From the NCBI GenBank assembly GCA_029065305.1, contig JAIEIQ010000293.1, forward strand, positions 1 through 9,011: a DNA stretch of 9,011 nt, written 5' to 3'. How positions within the stretch are numbered: position 1 is the first letter of the stretch; each line of letters begins with the position of its first letter. Source of the DNA: Oscillospiraceae bacterium. Lineage in GTDB: Bacteria > Bacillota > Clostridia > Oscillospirales > Oscillospiraceae. A program made the position numbers and the translations under genes. Positions 1 to 6,297 of this stretch are shown here, one piece after another. Below the pieces are notes generated by a model. The model saw only the letters and a list, made by a program, of their open reading frames with translations, was not told where the DNA came from and did no database searches.

Positions 1-447
1 CTGATGAACGCCATGTTCGGCGGCACCAGCAATTCCAAGCTGTTCCTCAACGTCCGGGAGAAGCTGTCCCTGTGCTACTACGCCGGCAGCACCTACTACC
101 GCCGCAAGGGCCTTCTCACCGTCTCCTCGGGGATTGAGTTTGAGAATTACCAGCGGGCGGTGGACGAGATCTTTGCCCAGCTGGAAGCCATCCGGCGGGG
201 GGAGTGGGAGGCGTGGGAGCTGGACGGCGCCCGGTCCTCCATGCTCCACATCCTGCGGACCATGGAGGACTCCGCCGGGGCCATGGAGGATTTCCACCTC
301 CAGCAGGCCGTCGCCGGCGGGGAGGAGACCCTCCAGAGCCTGGCGGAGGACCTCCGCGCGGTGACGCCGGAGCGGATCCGGGCTGCGGCGGAGCGGGTGG
401 AGGCCGACACCATCTACTTCCTGAAGGGAAAGGAGGCCCGGGGATGA
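1..447 (+). CDS. ymfF: M16-family peptidase-like protein, YmfF type (C-terminal part, cut by window edge)
   Basis: The reading frame is open from base 1 and ends with TGA at 445-447, giving about 148 residues of a protein that normally has about 420. The visible part begins LMNAMFGGTSNSKLFLNVRE and continues into REKLSLCYY. That is the pattern of the C-terminal M16 domain (FGG..SSKLF..VREKLSL.YY) found in the YmfF half of the YmfF/YmfH pair. The N-terminal half, where a zinc site would lie, is outside the window, so catalytic competence cannot be judged; many YmfF proteins are thought to lack it. The stop overlaps the start of the next M16 gene (ATGA), which fits co-translation of two subunits that probably work together. 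In Bacillus these proteins are linked to 5-aminopentanol modification of elongation factor P; that role is transferred from the family and not shown here. Confidence 0.85.
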   Translation: MMNAMFGGTSNSKLFLNVREKLSLCYYAGSTYYRRKGLLTVSSGIEFENYQRAVDEIFAQLEAIRRGEWEAWELDGARSSMLHILRTMEDSAGAMEDFHLQQAVAGGEETLQSLAEDLRAVTPERIRAAAERVEADTIYFLKGKEARG

Positions 448-1718
448 GCGTAAGAGAATACCCCCGCCTGGACGAGCGGGTCAGCCGGAGGACCCTGGAA
501 AACGGCCTGGAGGTCATCGTGGTCCACAAGCCCCGCCACGCCAAGCAGTACGCCTTTTTCGCCACCCGCTACGGCGGGATGGATCTGCGCTTCCAGCTGG
601 GGGGCCAGTGGCTGGACACCCCCGCCGGCATCGCCCACTACCTGGAGCACAAGATGTTCGACACCGAGGAGGGCAACGCCCTCCAGGAGCTGGCCCGGAA
701 CGGGGCGGAGCCCAACGCCTTCACCAGCAACGCCGTCACCGCCTACCACTTCGACTCCACGGAGCACTTCTACGACAACCTGCGGATTCTGCTGTCCTTC
801 GTCTCGGTGCCCTACTTCACCGACGAGTCCGTAGCCAAGGAGCAGGGGATCATCGGCCAGGAGATCCGGATGATTGAGGACAACCCGGAGTGGCGGGTGT
901 ACACCAACCTCCTGCGCTGTCTCTACCGGAACAGCCCCGCCCGCGTCTCCGTAGCCGGGACGGTGGAGAGCATCAGCCATATTACGGCCCAGACCCTGTA
1001 CGACTGCCACAGGGCCTTCTACACGCCGGGGAACATGGTGCTCGTGTGCGTGGGGAATCTGGACGCGGATCGGGTCGCGGCTGCTGCGGAGGAGATTCTG
1101 CCCCGGGAGAGCGGCCCGGCGATCCCCAGGGACTACGGCGGGGAGGAGGACCAGACCCCCGCCGGCTCGGAGGTGTCGGAGGCCATGGAGGTCTTTATGC
1201 CCCAGTTCCTGGCGGGCTTCAAGTGCCGCCCCATCGACGGCGGGGAGCCGCTGCTGCGTCAGAGCCTGGTGGGAGATCTGGCCTGCGACGTGCTCTTCGG
1301 GGACAGCAGCCCCCTCTACACCCGGCTCTATGAGGAGGGGCTTATCAACGGCAGCCTGGGGGGGAATTTCGACACCCTGCCCGGAGCGGCCTACCTCTAC
1401 GTGGGCGGGGACACCAAGGAGCCCCGGCGGGTTTTCGAGGAGATCATGGACCAGGCCCGCCGCCTGGGGCAGGAGGGCATTGACGAGGCGTTCTACCAGC
1501 GGGTGCGCCGGGCCTCCTACGGGAGCATGCTCCGCTCCCTCAACTCCTTTGAGAACATCGCCGTCAGCATGTCCGAGGGGCACTTCCGCGGCTTTGATTA
1601 CTACCGCTTCCCGGAGATCTTTGAGACGATCTCCAAGTCGGACGTGGAGCGGTTCCTGCTGGAGAACGTGGTTCCGGACCACGCGGCCCTCTCCCTGATT
1701 GTGCCCAAGGAGCGGTAA
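444..1718 (+). CDS. ymfH: M16-family zinc metalloprotease, YmfH type
   Basis: This encodes a 424-residue cytoplasmic protein of normal family length. The inverted zinc motif HxxEH is present as HYLEH (H65, E68, H69) in the context AGIAHYLEHKMF. The expected downstream acidic ligand is probably E140 in EQGIIGQEI, seven residues after E133, as in other M16 enzymes. A second M16 domain follows from about residue 220, with the typical C-terminal SFENIAVSMSEGHFRGFDYY stretch. The ATG at 444 was chosen because it gives the expected N-terminus (short lead, then RTLENGLEVIVV) and overlaps the upstream stop by 4 nt; AAAGGAGG at 429-436 is a good ribosome site 7 nt before it. Reading upstream of 444 in this frame gives only low-complexity sequence. 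It is paired with the YmfF-like gene and followed after 38 nt by lgt. Involvement in EF-P modification is known for the Bacillus family and inferred here. Confidence 0.92.
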   Translation: MSVREYPRLDERVSRRTLENGLEVIVVHKPRHAKQYAFFATRYGGMDLRFQLGGQWLDTPAGIAHYLEHKMFDTEEGNALQELARNGAEPNAFTSNAVTAYHFDSTEHFYDNLRILLSFVSVPYFTDESVAKEQGIIGQEIRMIEDNPEWRVYTNLLRCLYRNSPARVSVAGTVESISHITAQTLYDCHRAFYTPGNMVLVCVGNLDADRVAAAAEEILPRESGPAIPRDYGGEEDQTPAGSEVSEAMEVFMPQFLAGFKCRPIDGGEPLLRQSLVGDLACDVLFGDSSPLYTRLYEEGLINGSLGGNFDTLPGAAYLYVGGDTKEPRRVFEEIMDQARRLGQEGIDEAFYQRVRRASYGSMLRSLNSFENIAVSMSEGHFRGFDYYRFPEIFETISKSDVERFLLENVVPDHAALSLIVPKER

Positions 1719-1756
1719 ACCCACAACCTTTTTGACGTTTTGGAGGACGACTGACT

Positions 1757-2707
1757 ATGTACGCACGCAGCGACCTGCCCATCAGCTTCCCGGGCCTCTT
1801 CGGGGACTGGGAATTCAACCCCTCGCCGGTGGCCCTGCGCCTGGGGCCCAACGGCGTGTACTGGTATGGGATCATCATCTGCGCGGGGCTGATTCTGGCG
1901 GTGCTGTTCTGCTGCCGCCAGAGCAAGCGCTATGGCATCACCGAGGACAACATCTATGATATGCTCCTGTGGGAGATTCCGCTCTGTATTATCGGCGCCA
2001 GGATTTACTATGTGATATTCTATCTGGACCTCTACCGGACCGCCTCCGGCGGACTGGACTGGGGGCGGATGGTCGCCATCTGGGACGGTGGACTGGCGAT
2101 CTATGGGGCGGTGATCACGGCCTATGTGGTGCTGTGGCTCTTCTGCCGGAAAAAGAAGATTGTCTTCGGTGCCTTCGCGGACCTGGGGGTCATGGGCCTG
2201 CTCATCGGGCAGGCCGTGGGCCGGTGGGGGAACTTTATGAACCGGGAGGCCTTCGGCGGAGAGACCACACTGCCCTGGCGGATGCGGCTGTGGACCTCCA
2301 CCACGGAATATATCGAGGTCCACCCCACATTTTTGTACGAGAGCCTGTGGAATCTCATCGGGCTTCTGCTCATCGTGTTCGTGATTTCCAAGGCCCGGAC
2401 CTTCGACGGGGAGAACACCTGCTTCTACTTCATCTGGTACGGCATCGGCCGGGCCTGGATCGAGGGCCTGCGCACCGACAGCCTCTACCTCTTCGGGTGG
2501 GAGCTGTTCGGCGTGCCGTTGCGGGTGTCCCAGCTGCTGAGCCTGGTGCTGGCGGGTGCGGCCTTCGCCGTGATGATCGTCCAGAAGCGGCGGCACCCCC
2601 ACGGGAAGGACGCGCTCTTTGTTACAAAGCAAACGGCTCTGGCCGCTGTCCCGGAGGAGGCGGAGAGCCTGGAAGAAGAAAGGAGTACAGACAATGACAC
2701 AATTTGA
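1757..2707 (+). CDS. lgt: Prolipoprotein diacylglyceryl transferase
   Basis: Lgt is the membrane enzyme that moves diacylglycerol from phosphatidylglycerol onto the lipobox cysteine of prolipoproteins, the first step of lipoprotein maturation. The 316-residue product has several hydrophobic segments (roughly residues 37-55, 70-90, 112-130, 143-155, 198-212, 257-276). It carries the Lgt signature GRWGNFMNREAFG at 155-167, with R156, N159 and G167 matching E. coli R143, N146 and G154. It also has HPTFLYES at 189-196 and a downstream arginine, R239, in GLRTDS. The place of E. coli H103 is tyrosine (AIYGAV, Y116), as I recall for Gram-positive Lgt. GGAGG at 1742-1746 lies 10 nt before the ATG. 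After the last membrane segment there is a polar tail of about 40 residues ending in an acidic run. The gene overlaps the next one by 14 nt. No terminator is seen between it and the M16 genes. Confidence 0.97.
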   Translation: MYARSDLPISFPGLFGDWEFNPSPVALRLGPNGVYWYGIIICAGLILAVLFCCRQSKRYGITEDNIYDMLLWEIPLCIIGARIYYVIFYLDLYRTASGGLDWGRMVAIWDGGLAIYGAVITAYVVLWLFCRKKKIVFGAFADLGVMGLLIGQAVGRWGNFMNREAFGGETTLPWRMRLWTSTTEYIEVHPTFLYESLWNLIGLLLIVFVISKARTFDGENTCFYFIWYGIGRAWIEGLRTDSLYLFGWELFGVPLRVSQLLSLVLAGAAFAVMIVQKRRHPHGKDALFVTKQTALAAVPEEAESLEEERSTDNDTI

Positions 2708-3920
2708 GGAGTACGCCAAGCTCCTGGTGGAGGTGGGCGTGAACATCCAGAAGGGCCAGAATCTGGTCATCAGCTGCCCGGTGGACTGCGCGTGGTTCGC
2801 CCGGCTGTGCGCCCGGGCCGCCTACGACACCGGGTGCCGGGAGGTCACCATGCGCTGGCTGGACGACGAGCTGAACCGGGAGAAATTCCTCCGGGCTGCA
2901 GACGACGTCTTTGACAGCGTGCCCGCCTGGGCGGCGGATATGCTCACCAGCTCCGCGAAGGGCGGCGCGGCCTTCCTGCATATCGCCGCCACGGACCCGG
3001 AGAACCTGAAGGGCGTGGACCCGGACCGCCTTCTCCGGCAGCGCCGGGCCAGCGGCAAGGCCCTGGAGGAGTACCGCCGCCTGACCATGACCAACGCCGT
3101 GGCCTGGTCCATCGGCTCCATCCCCATCCCCTCCTGGGCACAGAAGGTGTTCCCGGGCCGGGTGGAGGAGGAGTCCATGGAGAAGCTGTGGGACGCCATT
3201 TTCGCCGCCGTCCGGGTCACCGGGGACGGGAAGGCCGTGGAGCGCTGGCGGGCCCACACCGCCGCCGTCCAGGAGCGGGTGGAGAAGCTCAACGCCCTGA
3301 ACCTGGAGAGCCTCCACTACGCCAACAGCCTGGGCACCGACCTCACCGTCCGCCTGCCGGAGGGCCACCTCTGGGCCGGCGGGGCCAGCAGGACCAAGGG
3401 CGGCGTGCCCTTCATCGCCAACATGCCCACTGAGGAGATCTTCACCGCCCCCCTGCGAAACGGGGTGGACGGCGTGGTCTACGCCTCCATGCCCCTGTCG
3501 GAGGACGGGAATCTGGTGGACAAGTTCTACATGGTCGTGAAGGAGGGGAAGATCGTGGAGGTCCACGCGGAGACCGGCGAGGAGACTTTGAAGGCCGGCA
3601 TCAGCGTGGACGAGGGGGCCGCCTACTTCGGTGAGGTGGCCCTGGTGCCCTACGACAGCCCGATCAGTAATCAGAAGCTCCTTTACTACAATACGTTGTT
3701 TGACGAGAACGCCTCCTGCCACCTGGCCTTCGGTGAGGCGTACTCCGAGTGCATCCGGGGCGGGGAGAGCATGACCCCGGAGGAACTGAAGGCCCACGGC
3801 CTCAACAGCTCCATCACCCACGTGGACTTCATGGTGGGCACCGCCGATCTGCGCATCACGGGCCGCACCCGGGACGGGAGAGAGGTCCCCATCTTTATCG
3901 ACGGCAACTTCGCTCTGTAA
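2694..3920 (+). CDS. M29-family metal-dependent aminopeptidase (AmpS/PepS/AmpT type)
   Basis: This is a 408-residue cytoplasmic aminopeptidase that trims N-terminal residues from peptides, of normal family length. It opens with FEEYAKLLVEVGVNIQKGQN, the usual M29 start. The dinuclear metal site of the family can be read in order: E247/E248 in NMPTEEIFTAP, E314 in FGEVALVP, H343 in CHLAFG, Y350, and H376 with D378 in THVDFMVG. The sequence ends in the typical FIDGNFAL. The ATG at 2694 was chosen because AGGAG at 2681-2685 lies 8 nt upstream and the N-terminus then matches the family; the frame is open further upstream inside lgt, but that translation is basic and lgt-antiphase. The 14-nt overlap with lgt suggests translational coupling. 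A terminator follows 11 nt after the stop. Substrate preference cannot be told from sequence. Confidence 0.95.
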   Translation: MTQFEEYAKLLVEVGVNIQKGQNLVISCPVDCAWFARLCARAAYDTGCREVTMRWLDDELNREKFLRAADDVFDSVPAWAADMLTSSAKGGAAFLHIAATDPENLKGVDPDRLLRQRRASGKALEEYRRLTMTNAVAWSIGSIPIPSWAQKVFPGRVEEESMEKLWDAIFAAVRVTGDGKAVERWRAHTAAVQERVEKLNALNLESLHYANSLGTDLTVRLPEGHLWAGGASRTKGGVPFIANMPTEEIFTAPLRNGVDGVVYASMPLSEDGNLVDKFYMVVKEGKIVEVHAETGEETLKAGISVDEGAAYFGEVALVPYDSPISNQKLLYYNTLFDENASCHLAFGEAYSECIRGGESMTPEELKAHGLNSSITHVDFMVGTADLRITGRTRDGREVPIFIDGNFAL

Positions 3921-3930
3921 ATAGCTGACG

Positions 3931-3962
3931 CGCCCCGGCCCGGAGTGGACCGGGGCGTTTTT
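3931..3962 (+). terminator. Rho-independent terminator after the aminopeptidase gene
   Basis: CGCCCCGG at 3931-3938 pairs perfectly with CCGGGGCG at 3950-3957 (8 bp, 11-nt loop) and is followed directly by five T residues (3958-3962). It sits 11 nt after the aminopeptidase stop and ends just before the ribosome site of the next gene, so it closes the ymfF-ymfH-lgt-aminopeptidase unit. Confidence 0.9.
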
Positions 3963-3978
3963 CAAAGGAGGACGCAAA

Positions 3979-4881
3979 ATGGCGGTTGACCGGCTGATTG
4001 GAATTCTGGCGGTGCTCCTGCGGGAGGAGCGGGTGACGGCGGGACAGCTGGCGGACCGGTTCGAGGTCAGCGTGCGGACCGTCCGCCGGGACATCGACCG
4101 CCTCTGCCGGGCGGGGATTCCCCTGCGGACCGAGCGGGGGAGCGGCGGGGGCGTATCTATCATGGAGGGCTACGACCTGGACAGGACTCTGCTCACCGAC
4201 GCGGACCGGGGGGCTATTCTGGCGGGGCTGCGGAGCCTGGACAGCGTATCCGGCACCGGCTACTACCGCCAGCTGATGGAGAAGCTGCCCCCGGCCTCCG
4301 AGAGCGCCGGGGACGACTGCGTGGTCATCGACCTGGCCTCCTGGTACGGCCCCGCCCTGGCCCCCCGGCTGGCGGAGCTGAAGGACGCCTGCGCCGGGCG
4401 GCGGGTGATCTGCTTTCTCTACTGCGCCCCCGGCGGGGACAGCCGCCGGACGGTGGAGCCCCACAAGCTGGTGTTCCGCTGGTCCAGCTGGTATCTCCAC
4501 GGCTGGTGCCGGGAGCGGGGGGATTGGCGGCTCTTCAAGCTGAACCGGATGCTGGAGCTGACGGTTACGGAGGAGCGCTTCGCGCCCCGGACGGCCCCCT
4601 GGCCCATTCTCCCGGCGGAGCGGGTCTTTCCCGACAACCTCCGGGCGGCGGTGCGCTTCGCGCCGGAGGCCCGGTGGAGGCTCATCGAGGAGTACGGGGC
4701 GGAGAGCTTCGTCCGGGAGCCGGACGGAACGCTTCTCTTTCGCCACAGCTTTCCGGGGGTGGAGGAGCTGATCCGCTGGGTGCTGACCTACGGCGAGACG
4801 GCGGAGATCCTGGAGCCGCCGGAGGCCCGGCGGGCCATAGGGGAGATTGCCCGAAAAATTTCGGAGAAATATGACAGATAG
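3979..4881 (+). CDS. HTH and WYL-domain transcriptional regulator (YafY/DeoR-like)
   Basis: This is a 300-residue predicted DNA-binding regulator. The N-terminal winged helix-turn-helix covers about residues 1-60, with the pattern TAGQLADRFEVSVRTVRRDI followed by a GGGVSI wing. A WYL domain follows at about 112-205; the literal W171-Y172-L173 is in SSWYLHGW, and R190 in FKLNRM is the expected partner arginine. A C-terminal WCX-type segment runs to the end. WYL domains are known to bind small ligands or nucleic acid; the ligand here is unknown. AAAGGAGG at 3964-3971 lies 7 nt before the ATG. The gene begins 16 nt after the terminator of the previous operon, so its own promoter must lie within or before that terminator, or it relies on read-through; I see no convincing promoter. 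It is followed in the same direction by four small genes that it probably regulates, which is inferred from position only. Confidence 0.92.
   Translation: MAVDRLIGILAVLLREERVTAGQLADRFEVSVRTVRRDIDRLCRAGIPLRTERGSGGGVSIMEGYDLDRTLLTDADRGAILAGLRSLDSVSGTGYYRQLMEKLPPASESAGDDCVVIDLASWYGPALAPRLAELKDACAGRRVICFLYCAPGGDSRRTVEPHKLVFRWSSWYLHGWCRERGDWRLFKLNRMLELTVTEERFAPRTAPWPILPAERVFPDNLRAAVRFAPEARWRLIEEYGAESFVREPDGTLLFRHSFPGVEELIRWVLTYGETAEILEPPEARRAIGEIARKISEKYDR
4851..4864. repeat. Short inverted repeat near the regulator 3' end
   Basis: CCGAAA (4851-4856) and TTTCGG (4859-4864) form an inverted repeat with a 2-nt centre, inside the last codons of the WYL regulator. It sits at the edge of an AT-rich patch (about 4855-4905) in otherwise GC-rich DNA, ahead of the four small genes. 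It could be an operator or just codon context (KISEK). No strong promoter pair was found beside it. Confidence 0.3.
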
Positions 4882-4923
4882 ATGTCCTATTATGGGGCGT
4901 ACAATGGACGCAGAGCCACACGT

Positions 4924-4930
4924 GAGGAGG
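4924..4930 (+). promoter_or_regulatory. Ribosome binding site deciding a TTG start
   Basis: GAGGAGG lies 8 nt before TTG at 4939-4941. This is the best site in the 57 nt after the regulator stop. It supports the TTG over the in-frame ATG at 4882, which directly abuts the previous stop codon and has no site at proper spacing. Confidence 0.75.
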
Positions 4931-4938
4931 GGTTTCGA

Positions 4939-5694
4939 TTGGAGTTTGTAAGGGTTACAGGGGAGAATCTGGAGCGGGAGCACATCTGCTGCGCCATCTC
5001 CTCCAACAAGGACTGCCAGGTGGCCAGCAAGAAGGCCTGGCTGGCGGAGCGCTTTGGGGAGGGCCTGACCTTCTGGAAGGCGGACGCCCGGGGGAAGTGC
5101 TTCATTGAGTACATGCCCGGGGAGAGGGCCTGGGCCCCGGTGGAGGCGGCGGGGCTGATGTGGATCAACTGCCTGTGGGTGTCCGGCCAGCTGGCGGGAC
5201 ACGGGTACGCGGACGGGCTGCTGCAAAAATGCTTCCACGATACCCGGGAGCAGGGGCGGCAGGGCATGGCAATCCTGTCCTCGGACAAGAAGCGATCCTA
5301 TCTGGCGGACCCGAAGTTCCTGGAGCACAAGGGGTTTGAGCTGGCGGATCAGGCGGGATACTTCCGCCTGTACTGGAAGCCCATCGACGAGCTGGTCCAG
5401 CCGCCCAGGTTCCTGGACTGTGGGAAGAGCCTGCGGACCGGGGAGGAGGGGCTGGTGCTCTACTACACCCGGCAGTGTCCCTTTACGGCCAAATATGTCC
5501 CAGTGGCCCAGGCGGCAGCGGAGCGGCACGGCATCCCCCTCCGGGCCGTCTGTCTGGAGACCGGGGAGCAGGCCCGGAATGCCCCGTGCCCCTTTACCAC
5601 CTACAGCCTGTTCTGGAACGGGCGCTTTGTGACCCACGAGATCCAATCGGAGAAACGAATGGAGAAAACATTGGAGGAATTGAACCATGGCTGA
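4939..5694 (+). CDS. GNAT acetyltransferase-like protein with C-terminal YoaP domain
   Basis: From the TTG start this is 251 residues, beginning MEFVRVTGENLEREHICCAI, which is the conserved N-terminus I recall for YoaP-type GNAT proteins. The acetyl-CoA binding motif Q/RxxGxG/A is present as QLAGHG (84-89) after the strand INCLWVSG. The C-terminal YoaP-like domain covers about residues 170-245, with LYYTRQCPFTAKYVP around C180 and then NAPCPFTTYSLFWNGRFVTHE. The CPFT element resembles half of a thioredoxin-like CxxC, but only one cysteine is present at that spot. The acceptor substrate is unknown. If translation began at ATG 4882 the protein would gain 19 residues with no family match. The 3' end overlaps the next gene by 8 nt. 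It is the first of four coupled small genes behind the WYL regulator. Confidence 0.88.
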   Translation: MEFVRVTGENLEREHICCAISSNKDCQVASKKAWLAERFGEGLTFWKADARGKCFIEYMPGERAWAPVEAAGLMWINCLWVSGQLAGHGYADGLLQKCFHDTREQGRQGMAILSSDKKRSYLADPKFLEHKGFELADQAGYFRLYWKPIDELVQPPRFLDCGKSLRTGEEGLVLYYTRQCPFTAKYVPVAQAAAERHGIPLRAVCLETGEQARNAPCPFTTYSLFWNGRFVTHEIQSEKRMEKTLEELNHG

Positions 5695-5965
5695 ATCCAG
5701 ATGCGGACTGCTGTGCAGCGCCTGCGAGTTTCGAGAGAGCATGGGCTGCGCCGGATGTACACAGATTGAAAAGCCCTTCTGGGGCGAGAGCTGCCCGGTC
5801 AAGAGCTGCTGCGAGGGGAGGGATCTGCCCCACTGCGGCCTGTGCGGCGATTTCCCCTGCCAGGTGCTGGAGGGCTTTGCCTACGATCCCCAGCAGGGGG
5901 ACAACGGCGCGCGGATTGAGCGGTGCGCCCAGTGGAAGGAGGAGACGGCATGGCCTCCAGTGTGA
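5687..5965 (+). CDS. DUF3795-type cysteine-rich small protein
   Basis: This is a 92-residue protein with 12 cysteines, starting MAESRCGLLCSACEF and continuing with CAGC (21-24), SCPVKSCC (35-42) and HCGLCGDFPC (49-58). The CGLxCxxC start, the SCPxxxCC block and the CGxCxxFPC block are the pattern of DUF3795 proteins. The cysteine spacing suggests bound zinc or an iron-sulfur cluster, which is inference; no biochemical role is established that I know of. GGAGG at 5673-5677 lies 9 nt before the ATG, and the gene starts 8 nt before the upstream stop. Its own 3' end overlaps the TfoX-type gene by 16 nt, so production is probably coupled to both neighbours. Confidence 0.85.
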   Translation: MAESRCGLLCSACEFRESMGCAGCTQIEKPFWGESCPVKSCCEGRDLPHCGLCGDFPCQVLEGFAYDPQQGDNGARIERCAQWKEETAWPPV

Positions 5966-6297
5966 GCTATGTGGAGTTTGTCAAGGAGCAGCTGAGCGGC
6001 GCGGGGGTTATCACCCACCGGCGGATGTTCGGGGAGTACGGGCTGTACTGCAACGGCAAGTATTTTGCCTGCGTCTGCGGCGACCGGCTGCTGGTGAAGA
6101 TCACCTCCGCCGGGGAGGCGCTGGTGCCGGACTGCCCCCGGGGCATCCCCTACGAGGGCGGCGGAGAGATGCTCCTGCCGGATGTGGAGGACCGGGAGGC
6201 GCTGGTGGAGCTGGCCCGGGCGACCTGCGCGGCCCTGCCGGAGAAGAAGCCCCGGAAGAAGGCGGCGAAAAAGGAGAACACGGATGGACAGGATTGA
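5950..6297 (+). CDS. TfoX N-terminal-domain family protein
   Basis: This is a 115-residue protein made of a single TfoX/Sxy N-terminal domain (about residues 5-97), recognised from RRMFGEYGLYCNGKYFA at 24-40, LLVKITSAGEAL, and the IPYEGGGEM segment. Full TfoX/Sxy proteins of Gamma-proteobacteria also have a C-terminal domain and act in competence control. Stand-alone N-terminal domains like this are common in Firmicutes and have no settled function, so a competence role should not be assumed. The tail is lysine-rich (KKPRKKAAKK, 99-108), possibly contacting nucleic acid. AAGGAGG at 5936-5942 lies 7 nt before the ATG. A frame open further upstream was rejected because this start has the ribosome site and fits the family. 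It overlaps the next gene by 14 nt. Confidence 0.88.
   Translation: MASSVSYVEFVKEQLSGAGVITHRRMFGEYGLYCNGKYFACVCGDRLLVKITSAGEALVPDCPRGIPYEGGGEMLLPDVEDREALVELARATCAALPEKKPRKKAAKKENTDGQD

Noticed and set aside
414..1724. A 436-codon minus-strand open frame over ymfH
   Set aside because: Antisense shadow of a recognised M16 protease; no domain seen.
1732..1761. TTGACG followed by TATGTA as a promoter for lgt
   Set aside because: The -10-like box is poor and would overlap the lgt start codon; continuation from the M16 genes is more likely.
1757..2707. Tyr in place of the E. coli H103 of Lgt as a sign of loss of activity
   Set aside because: Tyrosine at this place is, as far as I recall, normal for Gram-positive Lgt; the other key residues (R156, N159, R239) are present.
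2622..4163. A 513-codon minus-strand open frame over the aminopeptidase gene
   Set aside because: Antisense shadow with biased composition and no family features; the + strand codes for a complete M29 enzyme with all metal ligands.
4882..4884. ATG immediately after the regulator stop as start of the GNAT-YoaP gene
   Set aside because: No ribosome site at suitable spacing and the extra 19 residues do not fit the family; TTG 4939 has GAGGAGG 8 nt upstream.
3895..5802. A 635-codon open frame on the minus strand across the regulator and GNAT-YoaP genes
   Set aside because: GC-rich DNA leaves few stops in the antisense frames. It crosses a terminator and several real genes, its translation is Pro/Arg/Gly/Leu-rich without any recognisable domain, and the + strand genes are clear.
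5950..6297. Competence regulator role for the TfoX-type protein
   Set aside because: Only the N-terminal domain is present and the organism does not look like a Gamma-proteobacterium; the role cannot be carried over.
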